Shown here: piece after piece, positions 38,738-48,820 of the stretch
Layout of the letters: each line of letters opens with the position of its first letter
How positions within the stretch are numbered: the stretch's first letter is position 1
Source of the DNA: Amoebidium appalachense
Taxonomy: Eukaryota > Ichthyosporea
Reading direction: 5' to 3'
Assembly: GCA_963693365.1 (NCBI GenBank)
Contig: CAVNZM010000005.1
Coordinates: forward strand, 12,934,377 to 12,998,376
Length of the DNA stretch: 64,000 nucleotides
Translations under genes and position numbers: made by a program
The notes under the pieces: model-generated
Databases searched by the model: none
What the model was told of the DNA's origin: nothing
Seen by the model: the letters and a program-made list of their open reading frames with translations, nothing else

Positions 38738-40487
38738 ATGCCTCCCCTTGCCGAGTAGGTGTCCTGAGAGTGTGTGTGGAGTCACTCGTTGAGAATTTTC
38801 AGTCTTTAGATGGATCAAAACACCCTGGACAGGGACCGAACATTCACACTGACCCCGGCCGATTCGCGTAGAGGATGTCAGTGCTCTCGTTGATGTTTGG
38901 TGGTTTTGAGGTAGCTGGCGGCAGTTCCCAGGGCTAGGAAGTTGTTGGCAGGGTGACTGGTGGCAGACACCCGTCCTTGTTTGGGATCTCCCATGCAGAG
39001 TTATTGCATGTAGAAGACGTTTCAAAATTTAATTGCTTGTATCCAGGAGTCGAAGCTCGCGCGAAGGCGAAAGAAGTTAAGGGCACAGAGCTTCGGAGCA
39101 GGAGCCCGAAACAACCGTTCGAGAGGGAATAAAGGACCTGGGGGGCAGGGGCGGGCGGGAGGGGGGGGGAAGAGGGGCTAATGCACGTGTGTGGTATGTG
39201 CCGGTATGAATATGTTCTCGTGTGTTTCCTCAGTATGTACGTGTTCTGGTGTGTTGCCTCGTTGAAAGTTAGGGGGTTAGGGCACAAAGTAATGTAGGCA
39301 CGGAGAGTTTCCCGTGTGTGTGGGTGACAGGTGAAGAGAAGCATTTGAAGGGGGTTTCTGTTTGCTTATGTTGTGGGAGCAGTGCCGCGGCCACTGAGCC
39401 TACCAAGGATGTGGAGGTGCAGTCTGGCAGCGAGGACTCCGACGATGACCTGCCCCCCCTCGAGAATGCCGAGGGAGGTGTGCCCGCAGGTGCCGAGGGG
39501 GAGAAGCATGCCAGCCGCCTGGAGAAGAAGGTGGGTTGGGGTTGCGTTGGTGGTTGCGTGTGTTTGGAGGGGGGGGGGGGGGGGTATATGGTCAAGTCTA
39601 CCTGGTTTTCATTTTTTGCCTTTGATTTTTGTATGTGCGTTTTTTTTTTAAGGGGGGGGGGGGTGAGAGGGAGGGAGGGGAGGGGAGGAGGGGAGGAAGG
39701 GGTTCTAAGTAGAAGTTTAAAGAGGGCATGGAGGGGTCTGGCTGCTCGAGGGTGGTGTTTTCGGATTCAGTGATCCCTTTTATAGGTAAAGGTCATGAGG
39801 GGAGGGTGGGGTTTTGGGGGTGGGAGGCTGGGAAGTCGCAATGGGTGTATTTCAAAATAGGTGTACTAGGTCCCGTGGGATCCCCCCTCCCCCCTCTCTC
39901 AACCCAGCCCCCGGCCCTCTCTATTCAACACCTGCATGTGTCAGGCTATCGTTTTTTATTGCGTCCTCGTGTCTTTTTATCCTGGTGTTACCCCCCCCCC
40001 CCCCCCCCCCCCCCCCCCTTGGGCATGGGCTCTGTGTATTATGCACACTCCCGTGTTTTTTGCAAAAATCGAGCCATAGGTCGTGAATGTGTGCTTTGTA
40101 CATGCCCTTCATACTCCATCACACACACAAGCCCCCCTCCCCCCCCCCACACACTAGCACACACTAGGGATCTAGCTTTGCTGATGATGCATTTGCTTTC
40201 TGCGCTGTGCACCTTGCAGGGTGTAGTCCGTCATGCCCCCCCCCCCCCCCCCCCCCCCGTGCCCCTTTTACATATCTGCATTTAGTCGTCCCATTGCTGA
40301 ACCTATGCCTCCTGTGTTGTAACACACCTTATTCCACCCTCTCAGGCCCGCAAGGCACTCCTGAAGATGGGTCTGACCCCCCAGCCCGGCTTCAGCCGTG
40401 TGACCATGCGCAAGGCCCCCAACGTACGTGCTGCTCCACCCCCCCCCCTCTCCTCCCTCATTTTTCAACCACCACAGAAGAAGAGGT

Positions 40488-40518
<31 letters not shown>

Positions 40519-41091
40519 GAAAGGAGGGGGGAGTGTGTGTGTGGTGTGTGTGTAGGGGAAGTGTTTTACAGTGTGGTGGTGCCTTCTTTCCTCCTTCCTG
40601 TCTCCCTCCAGCCATTCCTGTGTGATGTCTTGCATCTTCTAGTTTTTACTGGGTGTGGGATGGATGGGTTTGGTGACTGTCATGGTTGACTCTCAGGCGT
40701 AGTGTGTGTGTATGTTGATGTGTTTGTGGGTTGACGTGCACGGGGCCTGTGTGCACGTATGTGTTTGAGTAAGGGAGAGGGGGGGGAAGAGGGGCCGAGG
40801 GTGAGAGGAAGAGAGAGAGAGTGTGTGTGTGTGATGGGTGGGTGTGGTGAGGGTGGGTGTGAGTAGAGGGGTGTGGGGAGGCCATGTTTTGTTGAGGTTA
40901 GCCCTGAGGATTTTCCACTGACTGGGTGGTGCAGATTCTGTTTGTGATCCCCACCCCGGAGGTGTACCGGGCCACGGGCACGGACACGTGGGTGGTGTTT
41001 GGCGACTACAAGATTGAAGACATGCAGGCACAGGCACAGGCCCAGTATGCACAGCAGATGCGCCGCATGCAGGTAGGTCCACACGTACATG

Positions 41092-41125
<34 letters not shown>

Positions 41126-42208
41126 CACACACACAGGCAAGCACACATACATACACACACACACACATAAGCAAACACATATACATACACACACACACTT
41201 ATACATGCACGTGCACACAGTCACAAGCACACATGAGCACATAGGATCACACACATGAAAGCTTTTACACACAAACATCCGCTCTCCCACACGCACACAC
41301 TCACAACACTAGAATACACACACACACACACACACACACAGACACAAAATGAACACAACCAAAGCATGGATGCACATCTACACATGCACGCAGAACCTCA
41401 CACTCCCATGCTCCCAAATGCACACACTCGAACATGGCCCCTGCCACACCGCAACCTCGCACTGTTTAGCCGGCTATGCTCTTTGTTGTCTGGTTACATA
41501 ACTATATCTTGCTCGCCTTCATCGGGGTGACCCACCCACATTTTCACTTCATCGGGGTGACCCACCCACATTTTCAGCATGGGCAGGGCATACTCCACAT
41601 GCTTTGTGTTTTTTTTTTCTTCTTGGCTTCTGATGTAGATCGCTAAGCATTTACATTCCGTTCTGTGCAACACATTCTGACCCCCCCTTGGGCACTGTGG
41701 ATGACATGCCCTCCCTATTGAGGATGGGCTCTGCCTATTATGCTTACTGTCTATGTGTGGTTTGCTTTCTGCATTGTGTTGTCCTTTGTGAACGTGTACT
41801 CAGTAGACTATCACACTACCCCCCCCCCCCCCCCTTCTTTTGCGAGTGTGTGCAGTAACAACTAATCAGCCTTTCTCCCCTCCCCCGAGGGATGGGCTCT
41901 ATTACTGCACACACCTTGCTGCTCCTCACTTTCGTTTACCCTTGTTTCTTTGCATTCTACTGCTTGCAACCCACCATGACCCCATGCATCCAACAGGATA
42001 TGGCCAGTGCAGCAGCAGCTGAGGGCACGAAGGAGGTTGAGGCACCCAGCAACGAGGCAGCAGGGGAGGAGGAGGGTGCCGACGAGAGTGGGCTGGATGC
42101 AAAGGACATTGAGCTGGTCATGGGCCAAGCCAGTGTCAGCAGGCAAAAGGCTGTGGCGGCACTGAGGAAGAGCAACGGCGATGTCGTCAACGCTATCATG
42201 GTATGTGT

Positions 42209-42239
<31 letters not shown>

Positions 42240-42746
42240 GAGATGGGCGGGGAGGGCTAAGGTTGGCAAGGTTGACTGTGCCAACCGACGGTGCATTGGG
42301 TGCTGTGCGGGAAGACATCGAGGAGGGAGGGGAGGGCATGGGTTGGACACCCTCGGGGGGGGGGGGGGGGGGGGGGGGGGAGGGCTTTATGCATATGCGT
42401 TGCGTTTGTGCATGTGTTCGTTCTGGATGTGACTTCATAGGGTTTGTTTTTCATGTGGTTGTTTGTGTGGGTGTGGGTATGGGCTTGATCAATGTGTGAC
42501 TGTGTTGTTTTTTTCTCTCCCCCGGTAAGGAGAGGCGGGGAGGGGGGAGGAGGCGCGGGCTTGTGCCTGTGATTAGAGGGATTGGGGGGAGTCAACTGTT
42601 TGTCTGGTGTATCCCTCGAAGATTGTGGTTTGTTGAGCGCTTGCAGAGGTATTTTTCTTTCTTATCTTTTCTTCCTTTCTTTTTTTTTTTTTTTTGGGGG
42701 GGGGGGGGGGGGGTCCTTCTTTTATTTTCTTTTCTTTCTTTCTTTT

Positions 42747-42777
<31 letters not shown>

Positions 42778-43036
42778 GGGGGAAAGAAGTTTGGACAGAC
42801 AGAAAGGGAGGGGATTTGCGGGTGAGTTCTTTTATGACCCTCTTGATCTTGTGTATGGTTTGCGCACTTGGTGTGATGGTGAAAGAATGTGTCGTGTTAG
42901 GGAAGTGCACAGGGGCGGAGGAAACACACACACACACGGAGATTAATTGGATACTTTTGTGTGTCCCTGTCCGACTTTACGACCGTTATACCTCCAACAC
43001 TGACCCTTTTTGGTCCCCCAGGAGCTGACCATGTAA
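38738..43036 (+). CDS. NACA: nascent polypeptide-associated complex subunit alpha, six exons
   Basis: Exons: 38738-38754 (MPPLA plus two bases, donor GTAGGT), 39383-39530, 40346-40423, 40935-41072, 41997-42200 and 43022-43036 (ELTM-stop). All phases join, giving 199 residues. An acidic N-terminus ([14 protein letters not shown]) leads to the NAC domain ([53 protein letters not shown]). After an acidic linker comes the C-terminal UBA domain ([32 protein letters not shown]). The protein binds ribosomes with NAC-beta, shields nascent chains and restrains their mistargeting to the ER. Introns are 511-924 bp and carry G, C, CA and T/G tracts. The first and last coding exons are only 17 and 15 nt. 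Confidence 0.95.
39571..40258. repeat. G tracts then C tracts in NACA intron 2
   Basis: G runs at 39570-39583 and 39652-39663. C runs at 39990-40018 and 40236-40258. Confidence 0.85.
40019..40060 (+). repeat. dispersed short repeat, copy in NACA intron 2
   Basis: GGGCATGGGCTCTGTGTATTATGCACACTC-type core directly after a C tract. Partial, diverged member of the family described at 45863. Confidence 0.5.
40488..40520. repeat. T-run/G-run composite in NACA intron 3
   Basis: T10 followed directly by G22. Confidence 0.9.
41094..41350. repeat. CA microsatellite in NACA intron 4
   Basis: CA arrays with CATA and CGCA variants, starting 20 bp after the donor. Confidence 0.9.
41518..41578 (+). repeat. 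30-bp tandem duplication
   Basis: Two perfect copies of CTTCATCGGGGTGACCC plus ACCCACATTTTCA in NACA intron 4. Confidence 0.9.
41690..41816 (+). repeat. dispersed short repeat, copy in NACA intron 4
   Basis: GGGCACTGTGGATGACATGC, then GAGGATGGGCTCTGCC, then TTCTGCATTGTGTTGTC, ending just before a C tract. It aligns along most of its length to the copy at 45863. A second short piece (GGGATGGGCTCT) occurs at 41889. Confidence 0.7.
42218..42783. repeat. G runs and two T-run/G-run composites in NACA intron 5
   Basis: G at 42222-42240 and 42356-42380. T16-G18 at 42679-42713 and T14-G27 at 42744-42782, separated by 30 bp. Confidence 0.9.
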
Positions 43037-43699
43037 AGTCGCCCAGCCAGCAACCACGCTGGCCCATGTATATTGCCCCCCCACGAAGGTGTGTATAGAG
43101 ACATAGCATAGACCGAGTTATCCCGTGCTGCTGTGCAGCCATTCCCCCCGTACGCAGTTAGTAAATAGCCCTTGGGTGTGTGGCCCTCACACACCCGGGC
43201 AAAATCATTGCCTGTTCTCCCTGTCATGTGACTGCATACGACAGTCCTACCTCTCATACACATGCACACTTGGATGTCCACGTGCACACACACCTACCCA
43301 TAGTGTTGTGCACTGGTGCAAACAGACATGAACATTCAAGCAGGGTTTGAGGCCAACACCTGGCTGCTATGATGAAACCACTCACACACACACACACCAA
43401 CACACCCACACAGGCACACAGGTATGCAAGCACAACCACCCACACAGTCGCGTACACTTGCACACAAACACACCCTCCCTGGAGTGCAGCTACATACACG
43501 AACATGCACACAAACGTTTAGGCTTGCACATACACACACACAACTTTGGCAGGCACACCCACCCACCCGTTTAACCAAGCCAGCCTGCAGCTAAGTGTGC
43601 CTGTACATATGCAATCCGACACCCAGATAGTAGCTATTCCAATGAACAAGGGCGCTGTGGCCTGAAGGTCTAGCAATTCTTGCTACATCATCCCCCCCT

Positions 43700-44870
43700 C
43701 CCCCCCGTACCACAAGCTTCTGTGCTTCTACTGCGTCGCTTCCAAAAACGCTTCGTAGTCACCACAATGGATAAAGCTAGCAACACGTTCGTGATCGTCT
43801 GCAAAAAACACTACGTTAGCAGCATTACAGCCGAACTGCATGACCTGCCGCAACATACACCGTCTGCAACACTCTGCACCAAAAGACATCTTTGCACAAC
43901 ACCTTGCATTTCTCAAAACACATGACATAACACCAGGACGCCGCACTGCACGCCTGTCCACATTTCAAGCCATAGTTAAAAAGCACAAAACACCACCCAC
44001 CTTCCGTTTCATTGCCAACTCCTCTGCCACATCACTTGAACCTCTCTCCCGTCTTCTCACTGGCGTGTTTAAGTTCGTCTCCCCTGATGTTGAACGTATG
44101 TGGTGTGATGTTGTCAAACCCCACCGCACTCACACACACAATCAACGCCCTTAACCGTACCACACGCCAACACGAAAATACGCCCGTGTCTGTGTTTGAT
44201 TTTTCCACACTCTACACCAAGATTGACTTGCACGATTTGAAAGCTCGCCTCACTACACTGATTGACGCAATATTTGTCAAAAAATGCACGGACGCTCGCA
44301 AACCACACATGTTTATTAAGAAGACCGGCTCCACGTTGTCCTGGGTGGATCGTGTAGATGATGATTCCCAGGATGATTTCTTTGAGCCTACAGAACACTC
44401 TCTGCATCTCTCTAAGGCACAGCTTGTGGATTTTCTTATAAATGTGTTTGGCGATACCCTCTACAAACAGGACATTGGTATCCCCATGGGTACAAACTGT
44501 GCTGTTTTCTTGGCTAATTTCTATCTCTTTACTTATGAGTTGGATTTTGTTCGCAAGCTTATTGCACACGACGGCATTGATGTTTTGGTAGATTCTCAGT
44601 TTACTCGCCGCTGCACAGATGATTTGATCTCCCTTCATAATCCTCACATTCTCTCCCACCTCTATTTAGAAGATTGTGATTTCGGTCTATACCCCAAGAC
44701 CAGCCTTCAACTCAACCCTGCCGTTTCCTCCCCCTCTGTCCCCTACCTCGACTTGCATATAACCTGCACTAATCACGGCATTCACACAACCATCTACAAC
44801 AAGCTCGACACACCCACATTCAATACACTAGACATCGTTCGTTTCCCACACCACTCTATCCCGATCCCTC
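43700..44870 (+). pseudogene. decayed reverse transcriptase, Penelope-like or related retroelement
   Basis: The sequence drifts through at least two frames (about 43715-43860, 43865-44065, then 44150-44865), so it is broken. N-terminal blocks VTTMDKASNTFVIVCKKHY and FRFIANSSATSLEPLSRLLT are followed by RT motif A (VFDFSTLYTKID), motif B (GIPMGTNCAVFLANFYL) and motif C. Motif C reads RRCTDDLISLHN, with Cys where the YxDD tyrosine is expected. A post-catalytic VPYLDLHI block follows. This set is typical of the RT family carried by Penelope-like elements and relatives in animals and protists. No GIY-YIG or other endonuclease is visible. The frame ends in a C tract at 44878, so the 3' part is lost or replaced. 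Confidence 0.8.
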
Positions 44871-44876
44871 CCTCCC

Positions 44877-44877
<1 letters not shown>

Positions 44878-44910
<33 letters not shown>

Positions 44911-45060
44911 TACCAGCCCCTCCACCCTCTCCCCGCCCCCCCCTCCCCCCCCCCTCCCTCCCTCTCTCTCTCTCCCTCTCCCTCTCTCCCTCCCTCCCCC
45001 TCTCTCTCTCTTTCGCTCGCTCGCTCTCTCTCTCTCTATATATCTTTTTTTTTTTTTTTT

Positions 45061-45091
<31 letters not shown>

Positions 45092-45094
45092 GGG
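44878..45094. repeat. C/CT block then T-run/G-run composite
   Basis: C run (44880-44910), pyrimidine stretch with CT cores (to 45040), T23 and G24 (45047-45094). Confidence 0.9.
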
Positions 45095-45292
45095 TGTTGT
45101 TTTGCTTGTCATTTGTTGTTCTGGTTGATTACCTGTAATCTTCACTTATTTATGTGTGTGTTTGTGTATGTATGTAGTGCGGGGTTGCACACCGGTGTCT
45201 ACTTTTCTTCCTACTGTTTTTCTCTCCACACACTTCAACTGTCCACTTCTGCATACCCCCTCTCATAGCTAAAGACACACTTCACACATTGC

Positions 45293-45328
45293 GTTACGCG
45301 CACGCATGCGTTACGCGCACGCATGCAC
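45293..45328 (+). repeat. 18-bp tandem duplication
   Basis: GCGTTACGCGCACGCAT twice in a row. Confidence 0.85.
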
Positions 45329-45329
45329 A

Positions 45330-45862
45330 CACCGCTCTGTTGGCGACAGCTCCGTTGGAACCCATGTGGCATGTTACCCGCCGGCGTAACATAACTCGGA
45401 CTATTGGTTTGGCTTTTTTCAAGCCCAAAGCAATGGGTGATACCATATTTCCGGCTGACATCCGGGGGCATAGCTTTGCGTTCGAAGACGTTAACGTTCC
45501 GCGGCCCTAGTAAGCGTGTTACTACCCTGCGGCGTGGGTCAAATCTCATATTTTCCCCTCTGATAGCGAATTCTGCGGCCTTCGGGACTTCATTCTTTTC
45601 AGCTGGTGTAGTATGTTAGCCGGGAAGTATCGACTTAGGTAGCGACGGGGGAGCTTCCTAGAAGCCCCGTCTCCTGAGTTCCTGTCTATATTTTTCTTGC
45701 TTCTGCTTACTGCTGCAACTTTAATTACCCCCGGCCTTTCCCACCGCCCTTGCCTGCATAAGCAACCCTGCTCGTCTCTGATCAAGACGGGTGACCTACC
45801 CATGTTCAAGTGAAACAGTATCTGAGTTGGGTTTCGTTAATGAGGTGAATAGGTCGAAACTC
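45330..45862. other. region without a gene; contains a strong hairpin
   Basis: Mixed-composition DNA with frequent stops. At 45644-45671 GACGGG-GGA-GCTTC-CTA-GAAGC-CCCGTC forms an 11-bp stem with one bulge. I saw no RNA family I could name. Confidence 0.35.
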
Positions 45863-45998
45863 GGGTACTGTGGATGACGTGCCCCCCCCCCCCCCCTGAG
45901 GATGGGCTCTGCTTATTATGCATACTCTTTATGTATGACTTGCATTCTGCATCGGGTTATCCGTTTGTTCTTGTGCACTTTGTACTTTTTGACGCATC
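45863..45998 (+). repeat. dispersed short repeat, most complete copy
   Basis: GGGTACTGTGGATGACGTGC, a C tract, GAGGATGGGCTCTGCTTATT, ATGCATACTCTTTATGTATG, CTTGCATTCTGCATCG, then GTGCACTTTGTACTTTTTGA and CGCAT. Shorter or diverged copies lie at 40019, 41690, 53861 and 54678. It is non-coding and SINE-sized (about 130 bp). Confidence 0.75.
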
Positions 45999-46002
45999 TC
46001 CC

Positions 46003-46035
<33 letters not shown>

Positions 46036-46139
46036 ACCTTCCCCTCCCCCCCCCCCCCCCCGGAAATCTGCTGCTGCTTTCCATGATGCTGTTGCATGTG
46101 TGGTGTAGCAAAAGGTCTAATCGATGACTCTCCTCACGT

Positions 46140-46556
46140 TTTGACCGTCGTGAACCTCGGCACACCGTGGATGGTCTTGGCTCTCCCACACAATACACGG
46201 CACCACTGTGGGCTTCTTCGATCGAATTCGGTTTCAGTAAGATGGCTCAGAGTCGCGGTGCCAGGAACCGTGCTGCCCCCGTGGTCTCCCCCCTCCCCCC
46301 CTCCCCCCCCCCCCCCCCCCCCCCCCCCACTCTCCCTCCCTCCCTAGATCCCGGCCCTCAATCGGCCACACACACACACACACTGCCTTCCGATCGATAC
46401 ATGTACACACCCACCCACACACACATTTACAAGGCCCGCGGCCGGTGGGCTCGAGCTCCTCGATGACCCGGCCAGGGAACGAGGAATGACACCAGCATTC
46501 CTTCCGGAGGACTCGAGTGGCACTGCAGCTGCAATGGTAGCTGCTTGAAAGGCTGG
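46140..46556 (-). CDS. possible two-exon small gene, unrecognised
   Basis: On minus, ATG at 46556 opens about 43 codons (MPAFQAATIAAAVPLESSGR...) up to a GTAAAT donor. An open stretch at about 46278-46140 (contains SHLTETEFDRRSPQWCRVLC) ends with TGA. The acceptor between them would sit in a G-rich stretch with no pyrimidine tract, so the join is doubtful. No family. Confidence 0.2.
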
Positions 46557-47789
46557 CATGCATAGCGATATTAGCTAATATATATATAACCCTAACTCTA
46601 TGTAGGAGCCACTGGTGCAAGTGAGGTCCGACAGTGCATATGCATGTTCATGTTGCCTGTGGCACATAGGATGCAGCTGGCACACCATTTGAATGCGCTC
46701 GGAATAGTGGGCACCTGGCTGCACCAGACAGGCAGCCTAGGTGGCCTGCCACGGTGAATCTGGTAAGCATGAACTAGGCCTCAACTACATGTCCGACGTA
46801 TGCACCAGGCAACACAAGTTACAGCTAGAGGCAGTCTGCAAGGCCCGGGGCCACACCACACACCGTGTCCCCCAATTCTGGCATTTCAGATATCTTGATA
46901 ACTGCAGGAAAAAGTTGCCAGTCACCCTGGCATGCTGGCACGTACTGACTGTGCCCTATAGCCTATGTACGCAACCACAGTGTTGATCGACGCTGGTCAA
47001 GGGCAGGTGAGTCACGTGATCAGCCGCTCTCCGTGGTTTCGGGCCTTGAAAAATAAGAGCTCGTAGGTAAGGGGCCGGATAGACTGCAGCTGACATGTCA
47101 AGTAGTCACGGAAGTACAAGCCCTTAGCAGCCTCTGTATGGTAGCTGCAGCCACCTCAGCAGGCCACACGGAGGGCAGCAGGGATCCTCTCGAGGCTCGG
47201 CGTGTACCACGGGAGTCTGTTAGTACGGTGCACAGACAACAGAGCAAGTTCATGATCAGCTCTGAACTACGTAAAACTCCCTGTAGGGTTGCGATGGGCT
47301 TGGCAGTACTAATAGAAATCTAGCCTAGGCTTCCGACTTATAGCAACTCTATAGATGGCCACGCATTCGGTCAGACCCCGTTTGTCAAAGAACTAGGCTT
47401 CTTATACGATTTTAATGGTGAATTGCCCATGTTACACAGGGACACTGTTACAAACGACTGCTTCTGTTGGTGCCTTCGAGCTTTGGCTTTTATCCGCCGT
47501 TGCCCCCCAACACAGGGCTGCACCGCAGCTTGTGCCGGTGGGGTGTGGCCACAGGACCAGCCTGCGGATTATATGTGCTGCCGGGCAGCTGAGGCCTAAG
47601 TTACAAGTCTTGAATGAGTGTGTGTTATAAAACAATCCACCGTGCTTGTCCTTGCCTAAAATACATATGCGCTCAGCCTAGACAGGTTGAAGCCGAAAAT
47701 AGAGAGAAAGGTAATCACGGGAAATGCATAAGAATAGGGACGTTAAAGGTTCCAGATAACATATTTATAGGCTCTTGCTTGTGCTGGCT
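46557..47789. other. region without a resolved gene
   Basis: Normal-complexity DNA without tracts. An 81-codon plus-strand frame (46741-46986) and shorter ones occur but show no family or splice context. Nothing else is supported. Confidence 0.4.
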
Positions 47790-48820
47790 TTAGAGTTCGA
47801 CCCAGAACTTGCGTCTTGCGTTGGCCACTTCGTTGATGTTGCCTGTAAGGGAACAATAAAACAGTCAGCAAACTGCAACTGATACTTGCTCAGAAACGGG
47901 CAACCACCAGCAACAAATCCCCATTCTTCTCTTGCACTTCCCGTCAGCCTACCTTCCCTTCTCCCTCAGCCACACACACTAGCACACATAGACACCACTA
48001 TTGAGTTTGCTTAAATAACTTGGTACCCACCTAGTGCCAGGGCATCGGGCAGAGCAAACAGGGCGGTGGAGAAGAAAGGGCAGTTGGCGGTGCCCCGGCC
48101 GTCATACTGGATGGTGGTGCAGGTCAGCAGCGGGCTGACCGGGAACACGGTCTGCCACTCCCCGCCCACACACACCTCCATGCTGGTGCGTGTGGCTGTG
48201 CAGCGCGAGGTCCCCTCAGCATACTGGGCGCCGTTTGTCAGCACACAGCGCACGGGGCTCTTGACGACTCTGTAGAGGGCCACGCAGGACAGGTCCAGCA
48301 CGGGCTGGGGCTCCGCCAGGCACGTGAAGATGCTCTCGTCGTTGGGGCACTTGTTGTCGTCGTAGCGGCAGATACCCCGCGCTACATAGGGGCAGTCCTG
48401 CGGGTTTGCGGCGTAGTGCGCACAGCCCGTGCACTTGCACCAGTAGGCGTTGACCTGCGCACTGACCGACCGCCAGCAGCCGTAGAACGACCCGTTGACC
48501 TGTGCTGACGTCACCGTGATGTTGGGAGCTGGGTCCAACGCCGTGGCCATGCTGGGCCGCCCGCGCGGCGCTGCAGGCTCGCCTACCTGCCCGTTTTGAG
48601 GGCCTGGAGGCTCGGCAGCAGCAGCGGCCACGTTCACCTGCTGAAGGGCAGGGCCGATGGTGATCACCTGGGCATTTTCAACAGCAGCCGGCTGCACCTG
48701 ATCGACTAGAGGCTGCGTAACTTCTTGGGGCCGCACTCTCTGCCGTGCCCTGGTGACTGCAATCTGGCCGTGTGTGGTGTGCAGTGTCAACGCACCCAGT
48801 ACTGCCAGCAGCCGGAACAT
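47790..48820 (-). CDS. secreted cysteine-rich protein, family not recognised
   Basis: Two exons on minus: 48820-48031 (ends GCACTAG|GTGGGT, phase 1) and 47842-47790 (after GTTCCCTTACAG, TAA stop), 280 residues. I chose Met at 48820 because it starts a clear signal peptide (MFRLLAVLGALTLHTTHGQ). An in-frame Met 33 codons upstream (48919) lacks that property. The first half of the mature chain is Ala/Pro/Gln-rich and probably flexible, with NITV and NGSF glycosylation sites near its end. The second half holds 14 cysteines (GCWRSVSAQVNAYWCKCTGC, DCPYVARGICRYDDNKCPND, RCVLTNG...SRC...VCVGGEW, NCPFF), an even number suited to seven disulfides. No catalytic motif is seen, and no GPI signal or membrane helix at the end (ANARRKFWVEL). 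The 188-bp intron is short for this window and has no homopolymer tract. Confidence 0.8.

Noticed and set aside
38755-43021. A rule that G/GT tracts follow donors and C/CA tracts precede acceptors
   Set aside because: True for NACA intron 2, RPL35A and CHURC1 intron 2, but contradicted by NACA introns 3 and 4 and CHURC1 intron 1.
43600-46000. Hammerhead ribozyme, often found in Penelope-like elements
   Set aside because: No CTGATGA...GAAA core with matching stems was seen near the RT fragment.
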